In this document: one piece after another, positions 1 through 9,318 of the stretch | How the letters are laid out: each line of letters starts with the position of its first letter | Position numbering within the stretch: the stretch's first letter is position 1 | Assembly (NCBI RefSeq): GCF_022812285.1 | Contig: NZ_CP093300.1 | Coordinates: forward strand, 4,786,563-4,850,562 | Reading direction: 5' to 3' | DNA length: 64,000 bases | DNA from: Alkalihalobacillus sp. LMS39 | Lineage (GTDB): Bacteria > Bacillota > Bacilli > Bacillales > Bacillaceae_F | The notes under the pieces: model-generated | Database searches by the model: none | What the model was told of the DNA's origin: nothing | What the model saw: only the letters and a program-made list of their open reading frames with translations | Made by a program: the position numbers and the translations under genes

Positions 1-122
1 ATAGAATCCAAATAAAGATCTTCATTTAAACGTGCATTTATATGGAAAAAGTCAGTTGTTTGTAGCTTTAACTGATTTTTCAAAATATCATAAATGCTTT
101 CAATGATTTGTTCTTTTGTCAT
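1..122 (-). CDS. asbD: Acyl carrier protein AsbD of petrobactin-type siderophore synthesis (partial, N-terminus)
   Basis: The first 40 codons of a small acyl carrier protein are visible before the window ends. The start ATG overlaps the stop of the upstream asbC gene in an ATGA, which indicates translational coupling. The visible residues end in LYLDS, the usual context of the serine that carries phosphopantetheine in carrier proteins. In the known petrobactin pathway AsbD carries the 3,4-dihydroxybenzoyl group after loading by AsbC. The assignment rests on position in the asbA-B-C-D order plus the DS motif. The rest of the gene, and asbE and asbF if present, lie outside the window. Confidence 0.85.
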   Translation of the reverse strand, partial: MTKEQIIESIYDILKNQLKLQTTDFFHINARLNEDLYLDS

Positions 123-1351
123 ACGATTGACTCCGATAATTTTTTTCTACTTACTTTTCCATTAGGTAATTTTTCAATTTGTGCTACTCTTATAAATTCC
201 ATTGGTATTTGATATGGTGCAAGGAATCTACTGCACCATTCGCGCAGCTCTATATCATGAATCATACTGTTCGAAACATACTGGACACAAACACGTTCAC
301 CAGATAACATGTTTGGCTTCTTATATACAACTACGTCTACTACTCTTGGTTCCTTAAGCAGAACATCTTCTACTTCTTGCGGATAGACATTTAAGCCGGC
401 TACATTGATCATATCGTCCATCCTGGATAGAAATGACAAAACGCCATCCTTTATGTAACCGAGGTCTTTTGTATATATTGTCCCCCTTGATGAATGAACA
501 ACAATTTCACTCGGATTCCCTATTTCACCAGCTTCCACTTTTATATGCGGCAGTGGATATCCAACTTCCCGAGCAATATGTAAGTCAGGATGAATTGTTA
601 TACAACCTACTTCCGAACAACCATATTGTTGAAGAACCGTTGTTGAAACTTCTTTGATTGACTCTAGCCAGCTCTCAGGTATCATCGTTCCAGAAGTCAT
701 CACTTTATCTAATCGGAGTTTACTTTTAGCTAGACAAGAAATCGTATGAAGAAGAGCTGGTGCTGCATAAAGAATATGTGATGGATGCTCTTGTAATTTT
801 TTCAATATATACTTTGGATTCAGTATTGTAATAAGTAATGGCTCATCTCCTCTTTCTAAGCTTGCCAACACACCACTTATTAATCCGTAAGAATGAGTAA
901 CAGGGCAGGCGATAATCGACTTTGATGATCGGTCTATCGGTAAAGTAAGAACATAAGCTTTCAGCTCTTCCTCAATAGATGTCCACGTTCGTTTGATACA
1001 CTTAGGAGATCCTGTTGTTCCAGAACTCATTTGGATTAGGCCGCCTTCTTCAACGTGTTCTTCATTTGTTAGCATAATAACTGAATCTAATGTTTGATAG
1101 AATAACATATTACTTGAAGCGCTAGATGCCATTCTAATAGCAGCTTCTTTAGGAGTGAAAGGATGAATCGGTAATATCGTCCCCCCTTGTTGACGTATGA
1201 ATAAACACAGCGCAATACACTGAAATGTATCTGATAGACAAACAGCATATCTCCTATTATTACACTCATGGATATACAAGTTTTTTTCAAATTCACTAAA
1301 CTGTTTTTCTAAATCTCGGGTAGTGTAGTAATCATCATTAATATAGAACAT
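119..1351 (-). CDS. asbC: AsbC-like AMP-dependent 3,4-dihydroxybenzoate ligase
   Basis: A 410-residue adenylating enzyme of the ANL superfamily. The phosphate-binding loop SSGTTGSPK is at about residues 109-117, and the C-terminal part has a conserved lysine region (LPNGKVSRKKL). In petrobactin synthesis AsbC activates 3,4-dihydroxybenzoate and loads it on AsbD. I start at the ATG at 1351, 1 nt after the asbB stop, because a strong AGAGGAAGG site precedes it; an upstream in-frame ATG at 1387 lies inside asbB. The gene overlaps asbD by 4 nt, so it is part of one operon. The length is close to that of B. anthracis AsbC. Substrate specificity is inferred from the cluster. Confidence 0.87.
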   Translation of the reverse strand: MFYINDDYYTTRDLEKQFSEFEKNLYIHECNNRRYAVCLSDTFQCIALCLFIRQQGGTILPIHPFTPKEAAIRMASSASSNMLFYQTLDSVIMLTNEEHVEEGGLIQMSSGTTGSPKCIKRTWTSIEEELKAYVLTLPIDRSSKSIIACPVTHSYGLISGVLASLERGDEPLLITILNPKYILKKLQEHPSHILYAAPALLHTISCLAKSKLRLDKVMTSGTMIPESWLESIKEVSTTVLQQYGCSEVGCITIHPDLHIAREVGYPLPHIKVEAGEIGNPSEIVVHSSRGTIYTKDLGYIKDGVLSFLSRMDDMINVAGLNVYPQEVEDVLLKEPRVVDVVVYKKPNMLSGERVCVQYVSNSMIHDIELREWCSRFLAPYQIPMEFIRVAQIEKLPNGKVSRKKLSESIV

Positions 1352-1352
1352 T

Positions 1353-3095
1353 TCATCCTTCCTCTCTATAAAAAATATTTCGTACAAGATGACGGAAATT
1401 CCCCTCTTCTACCCCTTGTATTTTCTTTTTCAGTAATGATTCAACATATATTTTTCGTTTATTATACTGAAGCATGTCATGCCGCTTTTTTAATTCAGGA
1501 AACTTAGATAAATGTTTATCAATAGCCATTGTTACTTGAATCCAAAATGTCTCTTCTTTGTATTCGTAATGTTCTTGAAGTAAAGAAGATAATTCAGATA
1601 AATGAAACACAAATAACGTATCCATTACTAACTCTCGTAATGCTTCAACTTTCGACATCCAATAATAGACATCTTCAGGTGCATGTTCATAATCTTTATG
1701 TATGTTTTCAAAATGAGGAACAAGCTTTTTATCTGCAATATACTCTTTTGTATACTCTATACTTTCATGGAAATCACGTAAGACAACACGGTTCGGCCAC
1801 CCATCTTTATGCAGTAAAATCATGTTTTGCGCGTGCGCTTCAACTGCAATGCCATGAGCAACAAGCAAATGCCAAATTGGGATAACACTGATTTGGATAA
1901 ACTGATTAATCCATTCTTCTATTCCATAGTATGTAAGCCATGGAGCGATAAAAGGTTTGCCATCTTGCTCTACTAACATAAGTGCAGTAAACGGGACAGC
2001 TTGTTCTTTTTCATTCAGATGAGTGTGCACGCTTTCTCTCCATATACAACCAAGCTGACCTTCTACATTTTTACTTTGGACTTCCTCTGGTTCAAAAATG
2101 ATTCCCGCATATTCTTTTAATATGGCTAATTGAACTTCATTTTTTAAATAAGAGTCTGATTGAATGATTCGTTCGATCCAAGATGATATATACGGTGCTG
2201 AGCAGACTGAATAAGACTTTAACGTCCTTAAAGAAGATGTGTTCACCATATTCATTGACAATTTTAAATGGGCTTTTTTTGGATTCGTTTTATTTATTAA
2301 CGTACGAACAGACTGAGTAGCACGGTATTGCTCTCCTTTCACTCCTAATAAGTAAATATCTTTTCTTTCCATATATTCAGTTAATTCCTCTTTAAGTGAA
2401 TTCCATTGCCATGGATGAACCGGAAGAAATGTATATTCGTCAAAATGGCACCCTAATAGTTCAAGCTGCATTATCAATTCTTTCCACATGTGTAAACCGA
2501 GCTCTTTTTGCCAGAACATCTTTTCTTCTTCTAACATTGAAATCTGAATCTTGCTTCGTCTTACTGCTAGCCAAACTAAAGAGAAAGAATGCTTGGCTTC
2601 TGGTCCATATAATTCATGATCTTTTATAGTAAAATTCGTTCTTGATTTAAAACAAGGATGATACAGGTGCCCCTCTATTATTTCAGATTCTAACTCTTCG
2701 TAGCTTGAATCTCTCCTAGAATAAGGTTGAGAAAGATGTGCCTCATTCCACTGACATAGTTTTACCGTCTGCCTTAATTCATGCTGCAATTGAGCTTTAT
2801 CCTTATGATTTGAGCAAAGTTCTTCTAGAAGGTCCTCAATCGTTGTTTCTATTAACCTCTGATTTTTCACATGTAATAAGCTATTCTCTTTTATTCGAAT
2901 GCGATCAAATACTGTTCTACGTCCTTCACATTGATATTTACGTTTTTTACCGTATATATAAAACAGAGAATGTTTATCATCTTCAGTTTTATATTCTTCA
3001 AAGGAAATTAGACCTTCAAACATCATCGCCTCTAGTAATTGACGTTTGACTCGCAACATTTGTCTATCAGAAGGTAAGTGACAAATTTTTTGCAC
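1353..3095 (-). CDS. asbB: AsbB-like NIS siderophore synthetase (IucA/IucC family)
   Basis: A 580-residue NRPS-independent siderophore synthetase. The family's ATP-binding signature GHLYHPCFKSR is at about 142-152 and HPWQWN at about 227-232. In petrobactin assembly AsbB condenses the second citrate carboxylate with a 3,4-dihydroxybenzoyl-spermidine arm. The start is a GTG at 3095 preceded by AAGGAGGGAGAAC, an excellent ribosome site, and it overlaps the end of asbA by 29 nt. It is one of two NIS synthetases side by side, as in the B. anthracis asb operon. The A/B distinction is by gene order and motif type. Confidence 0.9.
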   Translation of the reverse strand: MQKICHLPSDRQMLRVKRQLLEAMMFEGLISFEEYKTEDDKHSLFYIYGKKRKYQCEGRRTVFDRIRIKENSLLHVKNQRLIETTIEDLLEELCSNHKDKAQLQHELRQTVKLCQWNEAHLSQPYSRRDSSYEELESEIIEGHLYHPCFKSRTNFTIKDHELYGPEAKHSFSLVWLAVRRSKIQISMLEEEKMFWQKELGLHMWKELIMQLELLGCHFDEYTFLPVHPWQWNSLKEELTEYMERKDIYLLGVKGEQYRATQSVRTLINKTNPKKAHLKLSMNMVNTSSLRTLKSYSVCSAPYISSWIERIIQSDSYLKNEVQLAILKEYAGIIFEPEEVQSKNVEGQLGCIWRESVHTHLNEKEQAVPFTALMLVEQDGKPFIAPWLTYYGIEEWINQFIQISVIPIWHLLVAHGIAVEAHAQNMILLHKDGWPNRVVLRDFHESIEYTKEYIADKKLVPHFENIHKDYEHAPEDVYYWMSKVEALRELVMDTLFVFHLSELSSLLQEHYEYKEETFWIQVTMAIDKHLSKFPELKKRHDMLQYNKRKIYVESLLKKKIQGVEEGNFRHLVRNIFYREEG

Positions 3096-4899
3096 GTTCT
3101 CCCTCCTTTACCGGTACAAATGGATTTTCAACTTTTGTATAAATCGCTTGCTCAAGCGCTGTTGATAGTTCATCGACGTCGTGTAAACGTGTCAGTAAAT
3201 TAGCTTTATACGACAGTTTTTTTTGATGTAAAATTGTGGATACGAATCTTTTCCCTTGTCCATGTAATCTTTTTTCCAGTAACCGTAACTGTAATTTTGA
3301 ATATTGCAGTAGTTTTTCTTCCCGAATCAAACCATCTGCTCCAAAACGATAGATAACTGAAAAAAGTTGATTCATAAATAAATAATATGTAAACCTTTCT
3401 TGAATGAGTGAATCTTCATAAAAAAGTTCAGGTGTATGTAACAAAGTTGGTTCGGTGAAACAAAGGGCTTGTTCATAATCTTTTGATAAATAATAACCTT
3501 GATTATCACGGTAATAATAAGATTCAGGATAACCATTCGAGACATCTAACACACTATTTTGTTGGTGAGCCTCTAGAGCAATTCCATGTTCATCGTATAG
3601 TAGAATGAGCGGTTCAATCGCACAGTTCCAATATTTTTTGAACCAATCTAGACTAACTGATTTCACCGTTCTTCCTTCTGCAAGAGCTATCGTTTCAATT
3701 AATTGAAAGAGCCTCGATTTCTTTGTTGGTAGTGGATCTTGAGCAATAGCTGCAACGGAACTAAACCCTCGCTTATGCTTTTCTTTTTCACAAATTGGGT
3801 TTGAGCGTATAATAATTTCAAAACCGGACTCCTTTCTGCCAGGTAAATGAACTGTAAGATAAGCCGGGTCTTCTATAATATGAAACGTCGAATGCTTTTG
3901 TAAGAAAGGAAGTTTACGGAATAAGCTAGCCATTACTATCCCTGCTTTTAGTTCATGTTGCTTGTTCACCCTTAAAGAGTTTGTTATTTTGACAGGAATT
4001 GAAAACTTTAACATCCAATCCTCTTCAAAGCTATAAACTGTACGAATAGAAGATGTTGCTGTATAAACTGGTCCCATTGTTCCTAAGCTCTTAATCTGCC
4101 CAGCATCGATTGCTTCCTTAACATAGTCTTGCTGCAAAAGCCACTGAGCTTGTAGCGGATGTGTAGGGATTACACAACTTTCCTTTGAGATATCTAGATT
4201 CGGATTCGTTCTCAGTAAAGATTGAGTGACTATCTCACTCGCTTTTTGATTTAAAATTGATTCCTCTTCAATAACCTCACGTGATACTTCGAAATAATGA
4301 AGCTGAAAACTACCTGCAAGCTCTGGAGCGTAGTTTTTATGTTGCCAACTAGCCATACCTTGTCTACTTTTAGGTGTTGGGTGAAGCCAATGACCGAAGA
4401 GTAATGATTGTTCGGTTTCAATAAATGTACTGTTTACGGAATATAATTTTTCTGAATCACATATTCTACTTTCAATATAGTTTGTCATCGTATGATAGCT
4501 CTCTATTAATCGAACAATTAATTCATCATAATGTGTGACAAATCCAATGTAACCTTTTCTCTTTGCCAGCAAATGTAGCTCCTGTATAAGTGTCATCATT
4601 ACGATGAGACGATCTTCTCTCACCCATTGATTCGTTGTTGAACAATATTTAAGTGGAACTCCAACTAAATGTCTTCCAACTATAGAGCGGTATTTGATTT
4701 CAAGTACAAACTTCTTTGAGTGTTCAATTAATACAAGCTCAATGACATTGATGCCTGTTAGATTAACAGCAGTAGGATTTTCTTTTATCCATTCCTTGGA
4801 CCTTATCCATCTCCCGCAATTACCACCTTCACGTAAATAGCTATTTATAAAGGCCTGAAAGCTAGCATGTTCTGCAACTGTTTTAGCGGATTCTTCCAT
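3067..4899 (-). CDS. asbA: AsbA-like NIS siderophore synthetase (IucA/IucC family)
   Basis: A 610-residue IucA/IucC-family synthetase, first gene of the asb operon. The motif GHWLHPTPKSR is at about 170-180, HPLQAQW at about 248-254, and an ATSSIRT stretch follows. AsbA is known to ligate spermidine to citrate with ATP as the first committed step of petrobactin synthesis. A TTG at 4902 and an ATG at 4899 are adjacent starts; I use the ATG because AAAGGGTGA sits at a normal distance. A Fur-box-like site and a perfect hairpin lie in the 320-nt upstream gap. Expression is therefore probably iron-repressed. Confidence 0.9.
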   Translation of the reverse strand: MEESAKTVAEHASFQAFINSYLREGGNCGRWIRSKEWIKENPTAVNLTGINVIELVLIEHSKKFVLEIKYRSIVGRHLVGVPLKYCSTTNQWVREDRLIVMMTLIQELHLLAKRKGYIGFVTHYDELIVRLIESYHTMTNYIESRICDSEKLYSVNSTFIETEQSLLFGHWLHPTPKSRQGMASWQHKNYAPELAGSFQLHYFEVSREVIEEESILNQKASEIVTQSLLRTNPNLDISKESCVIPTHPLQAQWLLQQDYVKEAIDAGQIKSLGTMGPVYTATSSIRTVYSFEEDWMLKFSIPVKITNSLRVNKQHELKAGIVMASLFRKLPFLQKHSTFHIIEDPAYLTVHLPGRKESGFEIIIRSNPICEKEKHKRGFSSVAAIAQDPLPTKKSRLFQLIETIALAEGRTVKSVSLDWFKKYWNCAIEPLILLYDEHGIALEAHQQNSVLDVSNGYPESYYYRDNQGYYLSKDYEQALCFTEPTLLHTPELFYEDSLIQERFTYYLFMNQLFSVIYRFGADGLIREEKLLQYSKLQLRLLEKRLHGQGKRFVSTILHQKKLSYKANLLTRLHDVDELSTALEQAIYTKVENPFVPVKEGERAKNLSLTF

Positions 4900-4966
4900 C
4901 AACTCACCCTTTCGTAGAGTCTTTCGTCCTAGTAGTTGAAAACCATTCTCAATAACTTGCTAGAAA

Positions 4967-4995
4967 ATAGTCTTTCTATATTAGAAAGACTATTG
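4967..4995. repeat. Perfect inverted repeat in the asbA leader
   Basis: Arms AATAGTCTTTCT and AGAAAGACTATT flank a 5-nt AT loop, about 70 nt upstream of asbA. There is no clear T-tract on the asbA-sense side (it continues TTCTAGC), so it is not a standard terminator for the regulator gene upstream. It could be an operator, a leader hairpin or a weak terminator. The surrounding gap 4900-5222 otherwise holds only a Fur-like box and candidate promoter elements. Confidence 0.5.
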
Positions 4996-5135
4996 AAAAA
5001 GCAAAATGGTTCATTATCAAATCATCGTTACTAACTTTCTTTCAACCATTATTGACTTTTCACGGGCTATTTTCCCGCCTCAATCTTCTTTTTACTACAA
5101 CCTGATAGCATTAGCTATACATATGTTTTTCAAGT

Positions 5136-5154
5136 AATAATGAATCTCATTGTC
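5136..5154. promoter_or_regulatory. Fur-box-like site upstream of asbA
   Basis: On the minus strand the sequence GACAATGAGATTCATTATT matches 14 of 19 positions of the GATAATGATTATCATTATC Fur consensus. It overlaps a TTGACA that could be a -35 element reading toward asbA. Position and gene function fit iron repression; binding is inferred. Confidence 0.55.
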
Positions 5155-5222
5155 AATTATAAAGTCTACAATCCTAACAGAACATGGACATTTTTAACAT
5201 ACTGAATGGATAAATGAACCAC

Positions 5223-6779
5223 TTAGTATAATTTTACCTTCGATTTTTGAAATGTATTCGCAAATTCAATGAGCATTTTTTTTCTTCCTAAGGGACCCCA
5301 TGGATCCCAATTTTTACTGTTTGGAAAGTACACTTCATTATCTTTAACAGCCTTCATCATTTTCCATTCTTTTGATTGAGCTAGCTTCCAAACATCACGT
5401 TCATGACTCCATAAAATAAGGAGTTTATCACACTGTAAATAGACTAGTTGTTCCACCGAAATCACTTTGTAACCGCTTTTTGGTAAATTAGGATGTGGAT
5501 TAAAGCCTAATTTTTGATAAAGAAGATCAAGAAGTGCATGGTCTTTGTATCCATATAAGCGAATTTCATTGTTACGAACCCAAATCACAGCCCAATTGCC
5601 CCTTTTTGTTAATGGACACAACTGATCTCTTACCGTATTCTCCAAGATTTCAATTTCTCGTTCTATATTATCCACTCTACTTTCTTTTCGAAGTATACGA
5701 GCAATTTCTCGTAAATACTCATTCCAATTAGCTTTAAAGGAAATATGCTCAACCTTCTGTTCATGGGATAACAAAACGGATTGAGTTTCTCCATTATGCA
5801 AAGTTGTTTTTAAAATTCGATCAGGAAGCGTTTGCATAATCTCATCAGGTTGAAAGGCTTTTTCAGCATTTAACAATCGTGTTCCTACGAGATCTTTTTC
5901 TAAATATCTTGGTATCCCCCCGCTCGTTGAATATATCGTTGGATAGGCCGGTGCTGCCACAGGCTGTATACCTAAAGAAAGTAAATGGTCTTGTAAAAAC
6001 ATTTGACTTACGATAGCAATCCGCTCCTCCGCTCTTTTCATATACACAGTTGGAGGATATCCTACCTTTTGCTTAAAAAGTCGACTGAAGTAAAACTCAT
6101 CCTGCATCCCTATCTTTAACGCTACTTCTTTTATTGTGATTCCTTTATTTTGAACCATTAATTCTTTTGCTACTCGTATTCTTTCTCTAATCAAGAAATC
6201 CTTTGGTGATATTCCTACCTTCTTCTTAAAAGCCCTTGTAAATGAAGTTGGATTCATATTCGCCTTTGCAGCTAACTTACAAACTTTATAAGGCTTTACT
6301 AGATGATTTCTCATGTTTTCGATAATCTCGTCCATCTCATCTACTTTTGAAGACTCAGTTAGCATTGACAATAATTCCCATATTATGCTTTTGAATCGGC
6401 AAATCTCAGAGTATGATTTCCTCCCTTGAAGCGATAAAGCCTCCTTCCATAATGGAGTCACTTTTGCTGGTACTTGTTTAGCTAACCGAACTGAAGATAA
6501 AAAAGCGAATTCTGTATCGCTTTTGTGCCAAAATAATATGTACACATGAAATAACTGAGAAGAAGAAGAAATAAGTTTGCTTTCTCTTGTAAAAACATAA
6601 CTTTTCCCCTCAACAAGTTTTCTCTCCTCTCTTCCACTTTGTAAATAACCTGTGCCAGATGAAATATAAATTAACCCATTATATTCACCTAACTGGTTTA
6701 TTGTTTCACTTGTTCCTTCACTAACTCTTACTAAAGTTATATGAGAATGCTTAACCTCATCTAGTGGATTATAGGTCAT
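5223..6779 (-). CDS. Btr/YbbB-type transcription regulator: AraC HTH fused to siderophore-binding domain
   Basis: A 518-residue protein. The N-terminus is a cupin-like part (to about 100). A double AraC/XylS helix-turn-helix spans about 153-249 (paired motifs around SFTRAFKKKVG and YFSRLFKQKVG). The rest resembles TroA-like periplasmic Fe-siderophore binding proteins, without a signal peptide. B. subtilis Btr has this fusion and activates siderophore uptake genes when it binds the ferric siderophore in the cytoplasm. The start at 6779 is chosen for GGAAGGTG upstream; an ORF extension to 6860 has no such site. It sits directly upstream of asbA on the same strand and divergently from an MFS gene, so it probably senses the asb product. 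Confidence 0.85.
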   Translation of the reverse strand: MTYNPLDEVKHSHITLVRVSEGTSETINQLGEYNGLIYISSGTGYLQSGREERKLVEGKSYVFTRESKLISSSSQLFHVYILFWHKSDTEFAFLSSVRLAKQVPAKVTPLWKEALSLQGRKSYSEICRFKSIIWELLSMLTESSKVDEMDEIIENMRNHLVKPYKVCKLAAKANMNPTSFTRAFKKKVGISPKDFLIRERIRVAKELMVQNKGITIKEVALKIGMQDEFYFSRLFKQKVGYPPTVYMKRAEERIAIVSQMFLQDHLLSLGIQPVAAPAYPTIYSTSGGIPRYLEKDLVGTRLLNAEKAFQPDEIMQTLPDRILKTTLHNGETQSVLLSHEQKVEHISFKANWNEYLREIARILRKESRVDNIEREIEILENTVRDQLCPLTKRGNWAVIWVRNNEIRLYGYKDHALLDLLYQKLGFNPHPNLPKSGYKVISVEQLVYLQCDKLLILWSHERDVWKLAQSKEWKMMKAVKDNEVYFPNSKNWDPWGPLGRKKMLIEFANTFQKSKVKLY

Positions 6780-6862
6780 ATAATGAACACCTTCCAAATT
6801 TAGTGAAAAACAATTGACATTGGTTACCTGATAATAGTAGATTAATAACCAAACACACAAAT

Positions 6863-6881
6863 GAAAATGATTATTATTATC
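6863..6881. promoter_or_regulatory. Fur box 1 in the regulator/MFS divergent promoter
   Basis: GAAAATGATTATTATTATC matches the 19-bp Fur consensus at 17 of 19 positions. It lies 84 nt upstream of the chosen start of the AraC-type regulator and in the divergent region before the MFS gene, so it could repress either or both. Confidence 0.75.
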
Positions 6882-6982
6882 ATTATATAAGAGGATATGT
6901 TCTATAAATCAAACTAAACCGCCAATAACTACTAGTCTTTCAAATTGAAATTTTTAGTCGTTACTCTTGTTGATATTATAAT

Positions 6983-7001
6983 GATAATGATAATCAATTT
7001 C
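6983..7001. promoter_or_regulatory. Fur box 2 close to the MFS gene start
   Basis: GATAATGATAATCAATTTC matches the Fur consensus at 16 of 19 positions. It lies inside the longest possible open frame of the MFS gene, 9 nt before the TTG at 7011. This argues that translation of the transporter begins after the box. Confidence 0.7.
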
Positions 7002-7010
7002 AATAAAAAT

Positions 7011-8240
7011 TTGATAGGTGATGCTGTTATTATATTAAAAAATAAAAATATCTGGATTTTATTAACTGGTGAATTTATTGCGGGGTTTGGTTTATGGCTT
7101 GGGATTATCGGGGACTTAGCATTTATGCAAGATAAAGTTCCTTCAGATTTTCATAAATCGCTCATTTTGGCGATTGGTATTCTTGCTGGAATTGCCATTG
7201 GTCCCCTTTCAGGTAGAATTGTAGACCAATATAAAAAAAAGAACATTATGCTCTGTGCAGGAATCGGGCGCCTAATTAGTGTTGGGTTTATGTTTATTGC
7301 CATTGAAACTGGGTCAATTGCATGGATGCTTGCCTTTCTAATCTCTATTAATGTTGCAGCCGCCTTTTATTTTCCAGCACTGCAAGCTACCATTCCACTA
7401 GTCGTTGAAGAAAAAAAGTTGCTTCACATTAATGGGTTATATATGAATATCTCCACCCTTTCTCGGGTACTTGGTACAGCTGCTGCCGGTGTCTTTTTAA
7501 CTATAATGTCCCTTTCCATGCTTTACGTTATAGCATTCATTTCATATGCTTTGTTGCTAGTGCTTACAACCTTTTTGAACATTAAAGAACCAAATAGGGA
7601 GAAAGAAAAATCGCCTGAAGAAGAGAACACTAAGCAGTCTTTTAAAGAATTATTTCCTATCATAAAAGAACGACCAACTATTTTTCCAACGCTTTTCCTA
7701 ACATTGGTTCCTCTTTTGTTTATAGGTGGCTTTAATTTAATTGTTATTAACATAAGTGAAGCTCTAGAAAACCCGTCAATAAAAGGATGGTTATATACCA
7801 TTGAGGGAGTAGCTTTCATTTTTGGTACTCTATTTGTACGAAGATTTGGCTTTAACACTCCGTTTAAAAAGTTATTCATACTTTCTATAGTCATTGCGTT
7901 TGCACAGCTTATGCTTTTTTACGTACAGTTTTCATATTTAACGATACTAGCTTTTGTACTTTTCGGTTTTGCTGTTGGATGTTTTTTCCCAATAGCAACA
8001 ATGATTTTTCAAATGACTATTCCCCCCATGTATCATGGGAGGTTTTTCTCTTTCCGAGGTATGGTCGATGATTTTATGTACCAAATCATTTTATTATCAA
8101 CAGGATTGATGTTAGATACATTAGGTTTACAACAAATGATGATTACTTATGGAATTCTATCCTTTTTAATTACATCCTGGTTTTATTTAAGAGTCAAACA
8201 ACTTAAAGTAGATGTAGTCAGTACTAGAAAAGTTAGTTGA
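7011..8240 (+). CDS. MFS transporter, probable siderophore exporter
   Basis: About 409 residues with some 12 hydrophobic segments, and a loop RIVDQYKKK after TM2 that fits the major facilitator superfamily. Context (Fur boxes, siderophore operon, divergent siderophore-sensing regulator) suggests iron-repressed export of the asb siderophore; this is inference. The start is uncertain. The frame opens at a TTG at 6945, but Fur box 2 lies inside that stretch. A TTG at 7011 is in frame, and an AGGTG at 7016-7020 would best serve an ATT codon at 7029. The B. anthracis petrobactin exporter ApeX is an RND protein, so this is not an ApeX orthologue. Confidence 0.8.
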   Translation: MIGDAVIILKNKNIWILLTGEFIAGFGLWLGIIGDLAFMQDKVPSDFHKSLILAIGILAGIAIGPLSGRIVDQYKKKNIMLCAGIGRLISVGFMFIAIETGSIAWMLAFLISINVAAAFYFPALQATIPLVVEEKKLLHINGLYMNISTLSRVLGTAAAGVFLTIMSLSMLYVIAFISYALLLVLTTFLNIKEPNREKEKSPEEENTKQSFKELFPIIKERPTIFPTLFLTLVPLLFIGGFNLIVINISEALENPSIKGWLYTIEGVAFIFGTLFVRRFGFNTPFKKLFILSIVIAFAQLMLFYVQFSYLTILAFVLFGFAVGCFFPIATMIFQMTIPPMYHGRFFSFRGMVDDFMYQIILLSTGLMLDTLGLQQMMITYGILSFLITSWFYLRVKQLKVDVVSTRKVS

Positions 8241-8351
8241 TAACGGGGAATAGACCCTATCCTTTTCAATAAAATGTTTTTGATTTGCTCTTTAAAATAA
8301 GGTATATTTGGTTACGCGAATAACTAATTTCAAAATAAGGTCGTGATTTAT

Positions 8352-9059
8352 ATGCGCATCAATAAATATATTAGTGAAGCTGGAAAAGCATCTAGGCGAG
8401 GTGCGGACAAATTAATTACAGAAGGCAGAGTCACCATCAATGGAAAACGTGCACAAATTGGCGATCAAGTTCAGCCGGGCGATGATGTCCTTGTAAATGG
8501 CTCGCCCGTTCGGGTTGCTAGAAATAACGTCTATCTTGCTTTAAATAAACCTGTAGGTATTACAAGTACAACGGAAAAGAAGGTTAAGGGTAATATTATC
8601 GATTTAGTAAATCACCCATTAAGAATTTTTAATATCGGGAGGTTAGATAAGAATTCAGAAGGTTTAATACTCCTAACAAATGACGGTGATATCGTTAATG
8701 AGATTTTACGTTCGGAAAATAAGCATGAAAAGGAATATATTGTTTCAGTAGACAAGCCTATCACACCTGAATTTGTAAAAAACATGTCTGAAGGTGTAAA
8801 AATATTAGGTACAAAAACACTTCCTTGTGAAGTAAGGCCGCTATCAAAATTTGATTTTCAAATTATTTTAACTCAAGGTTTAAATCGCCAAATTCGTCGC
8901 ATGTGCGAAGCGTTGGGCTACGAAGTCTATCGACTGCAAAGAACCCGGATCATGAATATTCATTTAGGAAATCTTCCACCTGGACAATGGAGAGATTTAT
9001 CAAAGAAAGAGCGCACACAGTTATTTAGAGAACTCAACTATGAACCAAGAGAATGGTAA
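8352..9059 (+). CDS. RluF/RsuA-family 23S rRNA pseudouridine synthase
   Basis: A 235-residue enzyme with an N-terminal S4 RNA-binding domain (about 1-60) and a RsuA/RluB/RluF-type catalytic domain. The catalytic aspartate is in the GRLD motif ([12 protein letters not shown]). The [15 protein letters not shown] stretch is the family's C-terminal signature. It isomerises a uridine in rRNA to pseudouridine; the RluF subgroup is my closest match. The start is the ATG at 8352, since the GTG at 8343 is only 2 nt from AAGG. It is a single-gene unit between the transporter and a staygreen-type gene. Confidence 0.88.
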   Translation: MRINKYISEAGKASRRGADKLITEGRVTINGKRAQIGDQVQPGDDVLVNGSPVRVARNNVYLALNKPVGITSTTEKKVKGNIIDLVNHPLRIFNIGRLDKNSEGLILLTNDGDIVNEILRSENKHEKEYIVSVDKPITPEFVKNMSEGVKILGTKTLPCEVRPLSKFDFQIILTQGLNRQIRRMCEALGYEVYRLQRTRIMNIHLGNLPPGQWRDLSKKERTQLFRELNYEPREW

Positions 9060-9106
9060 AAACGAGATTTGTAAGGATTGAAGTTGCTTTGCAAGTGTAG
9101 GGCTAT

Positions 9107-9204
9107 GCGTACCTATTTGAAAAGCATTTCAATTCTTCAGCGCAGTATATTTAAGAAACACAAAGAGCATTGAGGACTTTTACTCAATGCTCAGTTAGGT
9201 ATGC
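9107..9204 (+). repeat. Nested inverted repeats in the rluF-staygreen gap
   Basis: An inner perfect stem has arms GAGCATTGAG (9165-9174) and CTCAATGCTC (9183-9192). Outer arms GCGTACCTA (9107-9115) and TAGGTATGC (9196-9204) pair with one mismatch. No T-tract follows, so a simple terminator is unlikely. It may be a structured RNA leader for the gene at 9319 or a degenerate element end. Confidence 0.4.
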
Positions 9205-9318
9205 CTAGAACCCATTGTTGTAATTAACTATTTAACTTCATTTTTTTGTTTATGATTTTTAGAATGAGTGGTTAAACAAATACATATTTATATAACAAAA
9301 ATGTTTGGAGTTGATTTC

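Noticed and set aside
7011..8240. Assignment of the MFS gene as apeX
   Set aside because: ApeX of B. anthracis is an RND-type exporter; this protein is MFS.
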